NCBI GenBank assembly: GCA_964036045.1
Contig: OZ038389.1
Coordinates: 63,440,359-63,504,358, forward strand
From: Eutreptiella sp. 'Long Island Sound 2002'
Taxonomy: Eukaryota; Euglenozoa; Euglenophyceae; Eutreptiales; Eutreptiaceae
Length of the DNA stretch: 64,000 nucleotides
Reading direction: 5' to 3'
How positions within the stretch are numbered: the stretch's first letter is position 1; every line of letters begins with the position of its first letter. Below the pieces are notes generated by a model that did no database searches, was not told the DNA's origin, and was given only the letters and a program-made list of their open reading frames with translations. Both the position numbers and the translations under genes were made by a program. Positions 20,146 through 29,159 of this stretch are shown here, piece by piece.

Positions 20146-20865
20146 GAAAAGTTCAAATATATTGCCATTTCCGCGCTCAACAACTGACTGAAGATCGTCC
20201 GGAACAGCACCCTTGGACGCCAGAAGATCGCCGTTGGGTCCATCATGGTGCGCCGACAACTTCAACTGCGACGCCGGTTGGCGCTGAGAGGACTTTTGGC
20301 GGCACAGTGTGACCAGCGTGCAGGTTCGTGGATTTTCGCCTGGAGCACGGTTCAGCGCGTGAGGTAGGACCTGACCAAGGAAACGGCGCCCGCCGTGGAG
20401 CCAGCGGGGCCTGGTTGACCCCCGCAAACCGATGGGGCCTGGATGCAACCGAAGGCGGACATCGACCCTGAAGCCACCAGCAGCGCCTCGATCCACCAAG
20501 AGCTGTCATCGACGTTGCCGACGCATCCTCTTGGCTAAACCTATGTCTGGGATTTTAATTATCAACTTTGGTCTGCAGCGCGTGCGGACTAGAGTTCAGT
20601 CTGTTCCCTGATGCAAGTTTTTTTATTATATTATATATTGCACTTTGTTCATTTGTCGCAATATACAGTATGTGTGCAGCCTCCCACGGCTGACATTCCG
20701 CAATGACCACACACCACGCCGCAAGGTAACCGACAGCCTTGAGGAGCGAGAGCGGCACCATGGTCGGTGCCGTGAGGTGTATACTATGGCATGTGGGTGT
20801 CAGGTCGGCCGGTAGGGAGTTCGGAGCGACCTGCGGACCCTGCAGTGCGTTCCTGAGAGGGGAGT
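20146..20865 (+). other. TRIM internal region
   Basis: 720 bp without recognisable gag, protease, RT or integrase. A minus-strand open stretch (20143-20499, 118 codons) is Arg/Pro-rich and resembles no domain I know. The right end carries the polypurine tract (20856-20865). I see no tRNA primer site starting TGG at the left end. Confidence 0.6.
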
Positions 20866-21461
20866 GACGCAGAATCAGACCCTTGGTCTGTCCTGCCTCG
20901 ATGGCTACTCGAAGAGCCGCCCCGACAGCGTCGGAGAACACGCGCGCACAGCAGAATACAGGCGCACGCTCCAGCGCTTGCGTATCGTGATCAGGACTCT
21001 GAATCCAGATTGTACGAAGTATTGTGTGAAATATAGCGTGCATTACGCATTATTATTATTATGCATTATTGTTTTGTGTGCACACAGCTCGGATTGTGTC
21101 ATGGAGCAGCAGGACTTGGCAAAAGTCCTTGAACTTTTCGTAGCTGGCAATACGAGTTCAGCACGATGACAGTCTGATGGAGCATCATGGTGCAACGTGT
21201 TCTGTCGCTACTGCCGTGTGCTCTGTCGATTTGCTTTTCTGTTGATGCGTCCCCAAGCAGGATTAAGCGAAACTCTGGCAGCGTAACTCGAGATCATCGG
21301 CTTCAAAAATCGTGAACAGCAGGACTTTCGGGTTTTTGCAGTGGTGAAACTGAGGTTCTTTTGCGGCGGCGGTACTTTTGGGGCGTTTGGAAACCCCACA
21401 GATGGAAACCAAGGACCCAATTTTCCGTAGACGCAATCCCCGGTACCCTGGCCCTGCTTCA
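20866..21461 (+). repeat. TRIM 3' LTR (596 bp)
   Basis: TG...CA repeat matching 19576-20145, preceded by the purine tract and followed by the second GTGG of the target duplication. The extra bases present here and absent from the 5' LTR mean that one copy changed after insertion, because the two are identical at integration. Confidence 0.87.
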
Positions 21462-21465
21462 GTGG

Positions 21466-22290
21466 GTGGCTGTGGGTTGGCTGGTGCGGTCGTCGTCGGT
21501 GGGGGTGGCGTTTAGGTCGCCTATGATGATGGTGGGTGCAAGGAGGGAGTGGCGGTGGTACGCCAGGCTCAGGGCGTCCAGGAAGTCTTTGGTCTCCTCC
21601 CCGAACAGGACGTGCGTGAGTAGCACGTTTAGCTGCCGTTTGGGCCCCACGCACTTGTACGCACCGAGGCGACCGTCCACTCCGAGGTCGAGGTGGGCAT
21701 GCACAACGTGACCAACGACTTGTGTTAGAGGGGCACCCCCCGTTGCCAGTGGGCGTGATATTGGTTCCCCCCCTGGGTCCAGGATCGGTGCCGGTTCGGG
21801 CTGGTCCGATTTGCGGAGAGCTTGCTCCAGGAATCCCGGGTGTGGCGTAGGCATGGCTTGTAGTGTGGCGGCCTTGGTGGGGTCGTAGGTGACCGCGATC
21901 GTTGAGGACGTTGATGCGGGCGCGGGCTTTCGTAGGTGCCGGTTTCTGGGGACCGGTAGTCGTGGGGGCGGGCCGTGTCCGGCCCGTGCCCCATCAGGCA
22001 TCGAGGAGGTTGATGACGCCCTGAGCTGCAGTTGCCTTGCGGTTCCGCTTCTGGGGCTGGGGTAGGGGCCATGCATTGTGGACTTCGCCCGTGTACTCGG
22101 TGCCTGTGAGGTGCTCCGTTTCGGGGGTGCATAGCTGCATGGGGACCATCTCACGACCGTTTCCGTCTCGCCAGAGTTCGATGGTGCGCCCCAGCTGCTT
22201 GTCGTTGGGGGTGGCTGGGTCCCACTTGACGTGGATCTTAAACTCCTGGTGGTCCCCGGTGACGCAGCACCGGTGCTTGACCTCACCTGC
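21466..22290 (-). pseudogene. LINE endonuclease, N-terminal part
   Basis: The minus-strand frame ends VVHAHLDLGVDGRLGAYKC ... LLTHVLFGEETKDFLDAL ... TIIIGDLNATPTDDDR. The GDLNATP string (about 21500-21520) is the GDFNA motif of AP-endonuclease-like domains, holding catalytic Asp and Asn. The part above about 21900 is Pro-rich and likely a linker from ORF1, and a TGA lies near 22003. The domain is interrupted by the miniature LTR element and resumes at 19571. Confidence 0.75.
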
Positions 22291-22293
22291 GGC

Positions 22294-23853
22294 TCATATC
22301 CACTTGGAGGGGCCCGCGGCCGTCGCGTACTCGAAGGGCAGCTGCACCCGGGTGCCCATGGCGTACTCGGGATACAGGGCGGCGGCTTCCTCTTCGGTCC
22401 AGCTCTTTGGCTTGGCTTTCGGCTTGGGTGCGGGTTTAGCCTGTGCGGGGGCCTTGCGCTTCTTTGCACCTGGGCGGCGCCGGGCATTGAGCTGTCCCCG
22501 TTGGGGAGGTGCGCCCTGGAGCTGCTGTACAGGCGCGTGGCCTGGTGCAAATACAGGGTGCCCACGGGTGGCTGGGACGTCGGGCTTGGGCGTGGAGACG
22601 GTGTCCTTCAGCTGGAACACTTGCTTGGTCATGAGGCCAAGCACTTCCCTGGCCTCCCATAGGGCGTCGGGCGGCTCCGTGGGCCAGGTGAGGAGCCGGT
22701 GCCCGGTGCCTGCTCCGTGGCGGCGCATGTGGGCCGTGTAGCGGTTGGCGTGGCGTGTCCACGCTTGGGTGCGTTCCGGGTGGAGGGGGCCTTCTGGCGC
22801 CCCCTGCGTCCAGTAGAGGGCATAGTGCAGCGCTTCCCAGGCCGCTTCTGGGGTTGGGCGGACCCGGGCGGCGAGTTGCAAGCAGTCCCCTCCGCGTGGT
22901 GGGGGCGGGACCTCGTCGTCGGGGGCGTGTGCCGTTGCCCGTCTGACCTTGCCGTGGTCATCCCATTCCACTGTCCACCAGATGTCCTGGTGTTCGAGGA
23001 TGTGGACCTCTGTGGTGGCCGGGGGGGCGTCCATGGCGTCCCAGCTGACGAGCTGGATGGGGCGGACCTGGGGGTGAGTCTTTGGGGGTGCTCGCGTGCT
23101 GAGGATTTGGTGGATATCCTCTGCGGTAGGGCCCGTGTCAGGGGCGTCCTGCGCTGCCTGGGCTAGAGGTGGGGAGGGGCGGTCCTCCCAGAGGCAGGAC
23201 TCTGATGCCGCGGCGTACATGGCTGCAATCAGGATGTGCTCCGTCAGCCCTACCACCATGAGGTGGTTTTCCCCCTCCAGGTCTCGGGGGATGGTGGCTG
23301 CCGCCTTTAGGGTGAGGAGTGCGATGGCGTATTTGGGTCCAGGTGTGGCATGCGTCGGCTCATCTGGCGGGCGTCCGTCGAATGGGGTGTGTGGGGGGCT
23401 TTTCTGGAAGGGAGATGGTCCCACCGCCAGGTGCTCGACAAGGTGTAGCGGTATGGCGTGGTGGCGGTCCGCCGCGGGCAGGAGGTAGGCCCGTGGGTCC
23501 CCGGGTATAGTGCCAAGGTACACGCCCCCCCTGTAGGTAGGGGTGGGTAGGGGTTGTTGCAGAGCGCCTGCGCATGGTTGCGCGCACCGAGGGTTGCAGT
23601 GGGTGCACTGTGCCGTTATGGGGTGTGGTACCGCGTACAACGTGAAGGCCCCTACCGCGCGCTGGATGTGGCGAGGGATGATGGTGCGGAGGTCCGCCAG
23701 CCATGCTGTCTGGCTTTCGCCATAGTATATCCAGAGTGTGTCCTCCAGTGCCATTTTGGGGCGTAGCTTGCGGGCCAATAGGTTCAAGATGCTTTTGTGC
23801 GTGGCTTTGGTAACGGTGCCGGATCCAGCGCTGATGCGTGGGAGCAGGTGGTT
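22294..23853 (-). CDS. LINE ORF1, C-terminal part with CCCC motif
   Basis: A 497-codon open frame from 23787, in the same frame as 23857-25164 but separated by a TAA at 23854-23856. It begins in a helical basic segment and then has QCTHCNPRCAQPC, a CX2CX3CX3C cluster that could bind zinc. After acidic and Trp-rich stretches (IWWTVEWDDHGKV) it ends in a Lys/Ala/Pro tail (KKRKAPAQAKPAPKPKAKPK) suited to nucleic-acid binding. This is not a standard L1-type ORF1. Function as an RNA-binding partner of the RT is inferred from position. Confidence 0.6.
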   Translation of the reverse strand, partial: NHLLPRISAGSGTVTKATHKSILNLLARKLRPKMALEDTLWIYYGESQTAWLADLRTIIPRHIQRAVGAFTLYAVPHPITAQCTHCNPRCAQPCAGALQQPLPTPTYRGGVYLGTIPGDPRAYLLPAADRHHAIPLHLVEHLAVGPSPFQKSPPHTPFDGRPPDEPTHATPGPKYAIALLTLKAAATIPRDLEGENHLMVVGLTEHILIAAMYAAASESCLWEDRPSPPLAQAAQDAPDTGPTAEDIHQILSTRAPPKTHPQVRPIQLVSWDAMDAPPATTEVHILEHQDIWWTVEWDDHGKVRRATAHAPDDEVPPPPRGGDCLQLAARVRPTPEAAWEALHYALYWTQGAPEGPLHPERTQAWTRHANRYTAHMRRHGAGTGHRLLTWPTEPPDALWEAREVLGLMTKQVFQLKDTVSTPKPDVPATRGHPVFAPGHAPVQQLQGAPPQRGQLNARRRPGAKKRKAPAQAKPAPKPKAKPKSWTEEEAAALYPEYAMGTRVQLPFEYATAAGPSKWI

Positions 23854-23856
23854 TTA

Positions 23857-24690
23857 GTGGTGTGCCGCAGCCCGTCTGCAGGCTACATGGAGGGCGGTGC
23901 TGTCGGCTGGAGGGGGTGCGTGGTGAGCGGGCCTTTTGCGCGGGGTCGGGGCGACGTGTAGTGGATGCTTCCCCGCTGGACGCGGATGGTGTCGTGGCTG
24001 CTGGAGGCCAGGGTAGGTGGTGAAGGTGTATATGGTCAAGGGGGAGCGCTCATGCGTGGCGTGGAGGTAGTAGTGGTCGGGGCCCGTGTTGTGGGTAACG
24101 ATGACGTTGGGCGTCGGTATGTCGTAGTGGAGTGCAGTATTGGGGAGCTGTTTGAGGACGCGTGCCGTTGCGTCCCCTGTTTTAGGCGCGGTGTCGTGGG
24201 GCACGAGGATGTGGACGGCCCACGCATCGTTGGCAGGGAGGTCGAGGTCCGGTAGGGGTGGATGAATGGGGCGTCCCCGGAAGTGTGCGAAAGCTGGGTT
24301 GTGGCGTACCGCCGCTTCTTTGATGATGGACGGTGCCGAATTGGGTGGCGCCCCAACCTGCTGGGCCATGGCGGCGACAGCGTGGGCGACCGCTGTGAGG
24401 TGTGGGCCGATGCCAGGCTGGTCTGCCGGTGGTTGTAGGCCCCCTTCCGGTGCGGGGTGCTGCCACCATAGGGTGTAGCCCTTTTGCCTGTTATCGTTGG
24501 GGGGTGTGCACAAGGCCCTGGTGGTTGGAGATGGCGGTCTTGAGGGCTTCAGCTGCTGCGCGGTGGAGGGTGCGCGTGTAGGCCCAGACCCCGGTCGGGG
24601 GGGCCGCCCTGGTGTGGGATTCGGCCGAGGTGGGGGCCGGCTCGAGGGTGTGACTGGTGAGGGGAGGGCCTGTGCAGCCCATTGTGCAGG
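23857..24690 (-). pseudogene. LINE ORF1, middle part
   Basis: One minus-strand frame reads coherently here: GYTLWWQHPAPEGGLQPP, HLTAVAHAVAAMAQQVG, LDLPANDAWAVHILVPHD, DHYYLHATHERSPLTIYTF. It is continuous with the C-terminal part apart from the TAA at 23854. Upstream, near 24600-24690, the coding frame changes (HTLEPAPTSAESHTRAAPP then VWAYTRTLHRAAAEALKTA), so at least one frameshift is present. No named domain. Confidence 0.5.
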
Positions 24691-25851
24691 GAGGCGCACA
24701 CGTGTGCCCACCCGTCCGCCCGTCCCTGTTGGGCGTCGCCCGTGCCTGTCCCTGTGGGCAGTTGTACGCTGATCACGTGCCAGGGGTGTGACCCTGGTAC
24801 CATGGTGGGGGATGTGGTGTATTCTTGGGCGTGTAACCATACCGCGGTGTCTGCGTTCGCCGTCATGTAGTCCTCCCCCGCGGCTGTGTGGACGTTTTCG
24901 GTGGCGGTGTCTCCTTCGGGGGTGAGAAGGAGGTATGTGCCAGGGGCCTGCGTGTGTGCCTCCGCGTCCCGGAGCCACAGGTACGTGAGCGCCACGGCGC
25001 CAGGGAGAATTTTCCCCCACATGAGGGTGCCCTCGGGTGATGCCGACTGCAGGGGCAGTGTGCGGCGTCTCCGCGAGTCGCTGGTGGCATCGTAGTCGTG
25101 GGGGATGTGACGCTTGGTGAGCCGGTGCGGCATGTGTTCGGTGGTGGCTGTGGGGGGGTCCCAATTACATTCCTCCGGGGGGGGTGCGTCCGCGTCGTCC
25201 TCCTGGGGCTGGGCCAGTGGCAGCGCCTGTGCAGTGGGTGTGGGGTCTGATAATCTGCTTTGTGTGAGGATGTAGAAGCACTCGGGGATGAGCTGGAGGA
25301 CGATGTCCCACTTCGCCGTCTGCACTGGGGACCACTGGTGGGGTCCGCTCTGCGGCCGGTGGAGGGTGACTTGGTGGCCCCATCTCCAGCTGTGGTAGGC
25401 GAGGAGGCTGAGGATGGTGTTTTGCTCCGGGTCCTCCACACTGTCCACGTACGCCTTCATGTCTGTGACGTCGATGGCGTACTCTTCCTCCCATTTTTGT
25501 GTTGGGGGCGCCTGGAGATGGGGGGGTGGCGGTGTACCTGTGGAGCCCCGGCCCCGTGACGTCGGGCAGTTCGTGCTCGAGGGACGCCCGGTACTCGGCA
25601 GGGCCCTTGCTGGCTTCGTGGGTGGGGTGGTGGCGCCGCAGGGCGTTGGACATGTGTGTCCAGGGCGCCCGCTCGCGGGCCGGGGGCTGCGGGGGGGCAT
25701 TTTGCGGGCCGGGGTGGCCGGGGTCCGCGGGGTCGCTTGTTGCGGGCTCAGGTTCCGGCGGGGTTAGGTCCATATGCTGTTTTGTGTCCTCCGTGTGTTG
25801 GAGCTCCAGCTCCAGCAGGCTGTCGATGTCAAGGGCCTTTCTCGAGGCCAT
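24690..25851 (-). pseudogene. LINE ORF1, N-terminal part
   Basis: A plausible start is the ATG at 25849-25851 (MASRKALDID, then LLELELQHTED). The frame is Pro-rich to about 25500, where it shifts to one reading KWEEEYAIDVTDMKAYVDSV, ILSLLAYHSWRWGHQVTLH, AKWDIVLQLIPECFYIL and VALTYLWLRDAEAH. These stretches look like real folded protein. A second shift occurs near 24690. I know no family for it. Above 25851 the coding signal stops. Confidence 0.5.
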
Positions 25852-26640
25852 CGGCAGATTGCAAGTAGTCAAAGATATCAAAAAAAAATTTTCTTTAGAA
25901 TGTTGAGTGCGCGAGGCCTCACGCACTCAATAATGTAGAATGTGTATTTCCAACTGGTCTTGAATTAAGGGTATTCCATGCCAAATAAGGCTCTGGTGTC
26001 GCAACGGATGCCTCATGTTGCACCGTTCGGGTCATGTCAGCAGGAAGAGTGGTCAAGGAATGGATTTCTTTTTCACGCCATGCACCATGTAGCGTGCAAT
26101 TGATTTAAACAGACGCCCTGGCCAGCCACCAGAAGGCGCCATTCAGTGCAAAAAGTTGATTTAAACAGCGGGTAGCCCTCAGTTCTCCCTAAACACGCGT
26201 TTTTCAGTTGTTTTACCTTCAAATGAGGTGCCCAGCCTCCCATTGTCTAGGCTGTATAACAGTTTTTTAGAAGCCTCGGGTCACAGGCTGTATGAAACAA
26301 GGTGCCCTACAGGAGGAGTGTCTGAACGCTACTCCTGCGCTTACTGTTTTCGGAAGATTCCAACAGGGAGGAATCGCAAAAAGACTCTTTGAGGCTATCG
26401 CTAGAATGCAAGTGGTCAGCGGTATCAAAAAAATATTTTTCTAGCATGTTGAGTGCGCGAGGCCTCGCGCATTCAGTGTTCCGCTGTGTAACCCTTTAAC
26501 CCATATCCAATCTTGCAGTTTTGCTTTTGCTCCATTCTTGCTTCATGCCACTTGCGATGTCAAAAACTCATCTCAAAAAGGCCCGAAAATCTTACTTCGG
26601 GTGGCTGAATGCGCGAGGCCTCGAGCACTCAGCCTCCTAT
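25840..26640. repeat. Cluster of GC-rich palindromes, repeat family
   Basis: Three near copies of a palindrome centred on GCGAGGCCTCGC occur at 25903-25930 (9-bp perfect arms), 26449-26476 (12-bp arms with one mismatch) and 26603-26634 (longer imperfect arms). The first two are preceded by a shared stretch of about 55 bases: a GAGGC-ATCG motif, then CAAGT-GTCA, a TATCAAAAAAA run and a T-run. The first unit overlaps the presumed start of LINE ORF1. A weaker relative is at about 49452-49479. No coding was seen between them. Confidence 0.65.
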
Positions 26641-27245
26641 AATAATCAGTCTTTCATGTGGACAGGCACACGTTGTGTCAACGGCGCCCATCGTTAATAG
26701 TTTTTCAGAAGTTCCCAAAATTGGTATACTTCAAATTAGCGAACAAAATTGTTTTCGGGGAAAATGAACGGTAAGCCCTCGGATTTGGACTGAAAAAGTA
26801 TTCTTTCTACCCCCCTGGAAACAGCCACATAATGGGCAAACTTGGTAAATAATGCATACCCCTAACCCTAACCTTCAAAATGGCAAAAAAACTATTTTTT
26901 TCGATGGCAAAACGTTTGGTGCTTCGGTTAAAAAAAGCGGGTACACTTTGCGTTGGCTAAAATTTGCAGCGCAAAAGATGTATGACAGCATAGCAGGGAG
27001 AAGAAATGTTGGGGACCGTATGCAAAAATGCAAAGCGAGTCATACCACTGTCCTCCCATGCGGTTACCCGCAATTGTCCTGGTGGTGACAACGCTAGGTA
27101 TCCCGCCATTTTTTCGACAACGTTGTCGTGCTTGATGGATCGGATCTGTCCTCGCTGCTTGGTCTTGTCAATCCTCAAATCAGTCACTTTTATCCTCACT
27201 GCTTTTCCATTGTCCTTCTGCAGCCACTGTTGAATGTCAACTGAG
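26641..27245. other. Noncoding; short telomere-like tract
   Basis: AT-rich with no recognisable gene. CCCCTAACCCTAACC at about 26859-26873 is a two-unit telomere-like string, too short for a telomere. The rest shows no repeats shared with elsewhere in the window. Confidence 0.45.
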
Positions 27246-27953
27246 AAAGATTTCCTTGATTAGTGCCCTAATGATTGTGATGAAATCCTGCACGTTTTGA
27301 TGTTGAAAACCCAAACCAAAGCAGTAAGTAGAGGAAGAACAGGATGTGGATCGAATCAATGAATAGTTTTGAAATCCAGTGTATCACAGAAGGGCTGCAG
27401 AAAGACAAAGCAGGAGTAAATACAAAGATTCAATCACAAGTGGATAAAACAAATGATTTTAAGTGAAAGCTGGCCTAACTCTGGCCTCCAAGTTAGCATC
27501 AAGCACTTGATGTGCACTTGTTTGGATGAAATGGAGGTGGTTAGGAATAGGGGGCAAAGGAGTTAGGTCAGACACAGAATATGGCTTGGCCAAGCAACTG
27601 AATTCAGAAACAGTTAAAAGGTAGAACCACAATGAGTGGTAGAAACAGTTGAATATAGGGGTCTTGGGGTGGGGGACCACTAGGCTTAACTTCCAAGGCC
27701 TTAGGCATGAAATGCCTATTTAACTTCGGTATAACCTCCATGAAGGAAGATACCTCCGCTCAGTTGAGTGGTAGGGGTGAACTTCATGGGGGGCTAGGGT
27801 TATAACCCTAGTTACTTTGAGAATGTGTACCTTAAGCTTCAAAAGAGAGATAGAAATACTTAAGTCAGTCTTAGCATCAATAAAAGGGTTTTAAGGGGGA
27901 CATGGCCTGGATCAAGCCCCCCAAGAAGAACATGGCTGTGACTTCTTCTTACT
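27246..27953 (-). repeat. LTR of a gypsy B-type element (lower copy)
   Basis: About 705 bp that match 48441-49148 throughout with moderate divergence, in the same orientation. On the minus strand it is directly preceded by a purine tract (CCAGGGGGGAG, about 27950-27962), so it behaves as a 3' LTR of a minus-strand element. The ends are not TG/CA (the minus strand reads AGTAAGAA at one end and ATCTTT at the other). The internal region belonging to it is unclear because gypsy B pieces start only at about 31250. Confidence 0.6.
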
Positions 27954-28189
27954 CCCCCCTGGAATACTAGTTGATCAAGCTGGTAGGACCAAGAAAAAGG
28001 GCTGAAATATTCCCAAAAACCTCCGCAGAAAATGCATTCAACCAACCAAAATCATTCCCATCAGTTCATAGAAGCCTATCACACTGTAGGTACCCATGAA
28101 AATCAGTGTAATGTACCGTGAATGATGTCCTTTCGATGGGGCATTCCTCAAAAGTTGCCAGCGTGCGACGAAAACGTTTGGTAAAAAAT
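27954..28189. other. Noncoding next to the LTR
   Basis: Contains the purine tract for the adjacent LTR and otherwise no coding or repeats that I recognise. Confidence 0.4.
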
Positions 28190-28270
28190 TGGGGGTAGTG
28201 GGGTTTGAACCCAGGACTTCCTCCCTAGAGCACTCATGCTTGCCCACTAGGGTACAGTCGAACGCTCTAA
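28190..28270 (-). repeat. tRNA-like Pol III promoter, probable SINE head
   Basis: On the minus strand this reads CTAGTGGGCAAG (A-box-like, about 28239-28250) and, some 30 bases on, GGGTTCAAACCC (B box and T-loop, 28201-28212) with TGGG/CCCA arms. The spacing fits an internal Pol III promoter. No complete cloverleaf can be drawn with confidence, so a tRNA-derived SINE or decayed tRNA is more likely than a working tRNA. Confidence 0.4.
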
Positions 28271-28674
28271 TGTGGATGGCCATCGCTGTAGAAACAGCGT
28301 TTTAGTAAACGCCCTGACCAAATGCCAGGGCGGGGCAATACTCCCAATGGAGAACACAAATCTCTGAATAGCTTGGGTATTGAACGTATGATTGGACATT
28401 TTTTGCCTGGGCAGTGGCAGAGGTAGATTGTATGTTCAAACTGTTTTTGCATTGGTAAGATCGGGGGCGCCCAAAAAAAAGGATAAAATGACGACGTATG
28501 GAATGTAGATTGAAACTGATTTTGCATTAGCAAAAGCATGGGCGGAAAAAAGCAACATGATTGATAAGCTTCAGAAATAGAATAGGTTCTTTGGTTGGCA
28601 AAAAGATGATTTTTTCACCGAAATCAATTGCAACAACTTAACTAGGGTTAGGGTTAGCGTTACACCCAAGTGTT

Positions 28675-29159
28675 AGATTTGGGCCCCGAGCTAGATGAGC
28701 GGTAGGGTGCGTCAGGATGTCGTCAGGATGCGTCAGGATGTCGTCAGGAAGGCGTCAGGATGGCGTCAGAATGGCGTAAGGAATGGTTCACGTATGCGTC
28801 AGGAAGCGTCAGGGTAGCGTCAGGATGGCGTCAGGATGGCGTCAGGGAAGTGTGAGGAAAGCGTCAGGATGGCGTCAGGATGGTGTCAGGGAACGTCAGG
28901 ATACTCCAATTGCATCAGAAATGTGTCAGGATGCGTCAGGAAGGCGTCAGGATGGCGTCAGGATGGCGTCAGGATGCGTCAGGAGGCGTCAGGCAGGCGT
29001 CAGAGGTGTGTCAGGGTAGTGGTGTAGGCGTCAGGAGCACGTCACAATGCGTCCGGATGCGTCAGGAAGGCGTCAGGGTGGCGTCAGGAAGGCGTCAGGA
29101 TAATTTAGCGTCAGGATGGCGTCAGGATGACGTCAAACGACGCGGGGCCCGAATCAAAT
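28675..29159 (+). repeat. Foldback-like element filled with an 11-12 bp minisatellite
   Basis: From about 28709 to 29128 the unit GCGTCAGGATG (variants with GGC, AAGG and similar) repeats some three dozen times. It is bracketed by inverted ends: GATTTGGGCCCCG at 28676-28688 and CGGGGCCCGAATC at 29143-29155, matching at 12 of 13 positions as reverse complements. Such a structure suits a foldback or MITE-type element whose core expanded. The open frame across it is an artefact of the repeat. Confidence 0.65.

Larger units (their letters stand above)
19576..21461 (+). mobile_element. Miniature LTR retrotransposon (TRIM-like) inserted in the LINE
   Basis: Two direct repeats (19576-20145 and 20866-21461) bound a 720-bp interior with no pol domains, and the whole 1886 bp is flanked by GTGG on both sides (19572-19575 and 21462-21465), a 4-bp target duplication. 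Each repeat begins TGACGC and ends GCTTCA. A purine tract GAGAGGGGAG (20856-20865) touches the second repeat, giving the + orientation. No clear tRNA primer site follows the first repeat. It is non-autonomous and must have been moved by enzymes of another element. Confidence 0.88.
13796..25870 (-). mobile_element. Degenerate APE-type LINE with ORF1, endonuclease, RT and RNase H
   Basis: On the minus strand the order from 25870 down is a long ORF1, apurinic-like endonuclease, RT, RNase H and a C-terminal zinc motif, the layout of an APE-type LINE that has RNase H. It is split by two later insertions (19576-21461 and 17296-18468); reading frames on either side join cleanly when these are removed, giving about 9 kb. 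Frameshifts and nonsense codons are spread along it, so it is inactive. The 3' end is cut where the gypsy A LTR starts, so no poly-A tail is seen. Clade not assigned. Confidence 0.82.

Noticed and set aside
26855-26875. Telomere repeat CCCTAA (also TTAGGG at 28644-28656)
   Set aside because: Only about two units each, surrounded by ordinary sequence. Chance or an interstitial remnant; too little to infer the telomere type or a chromosome end.
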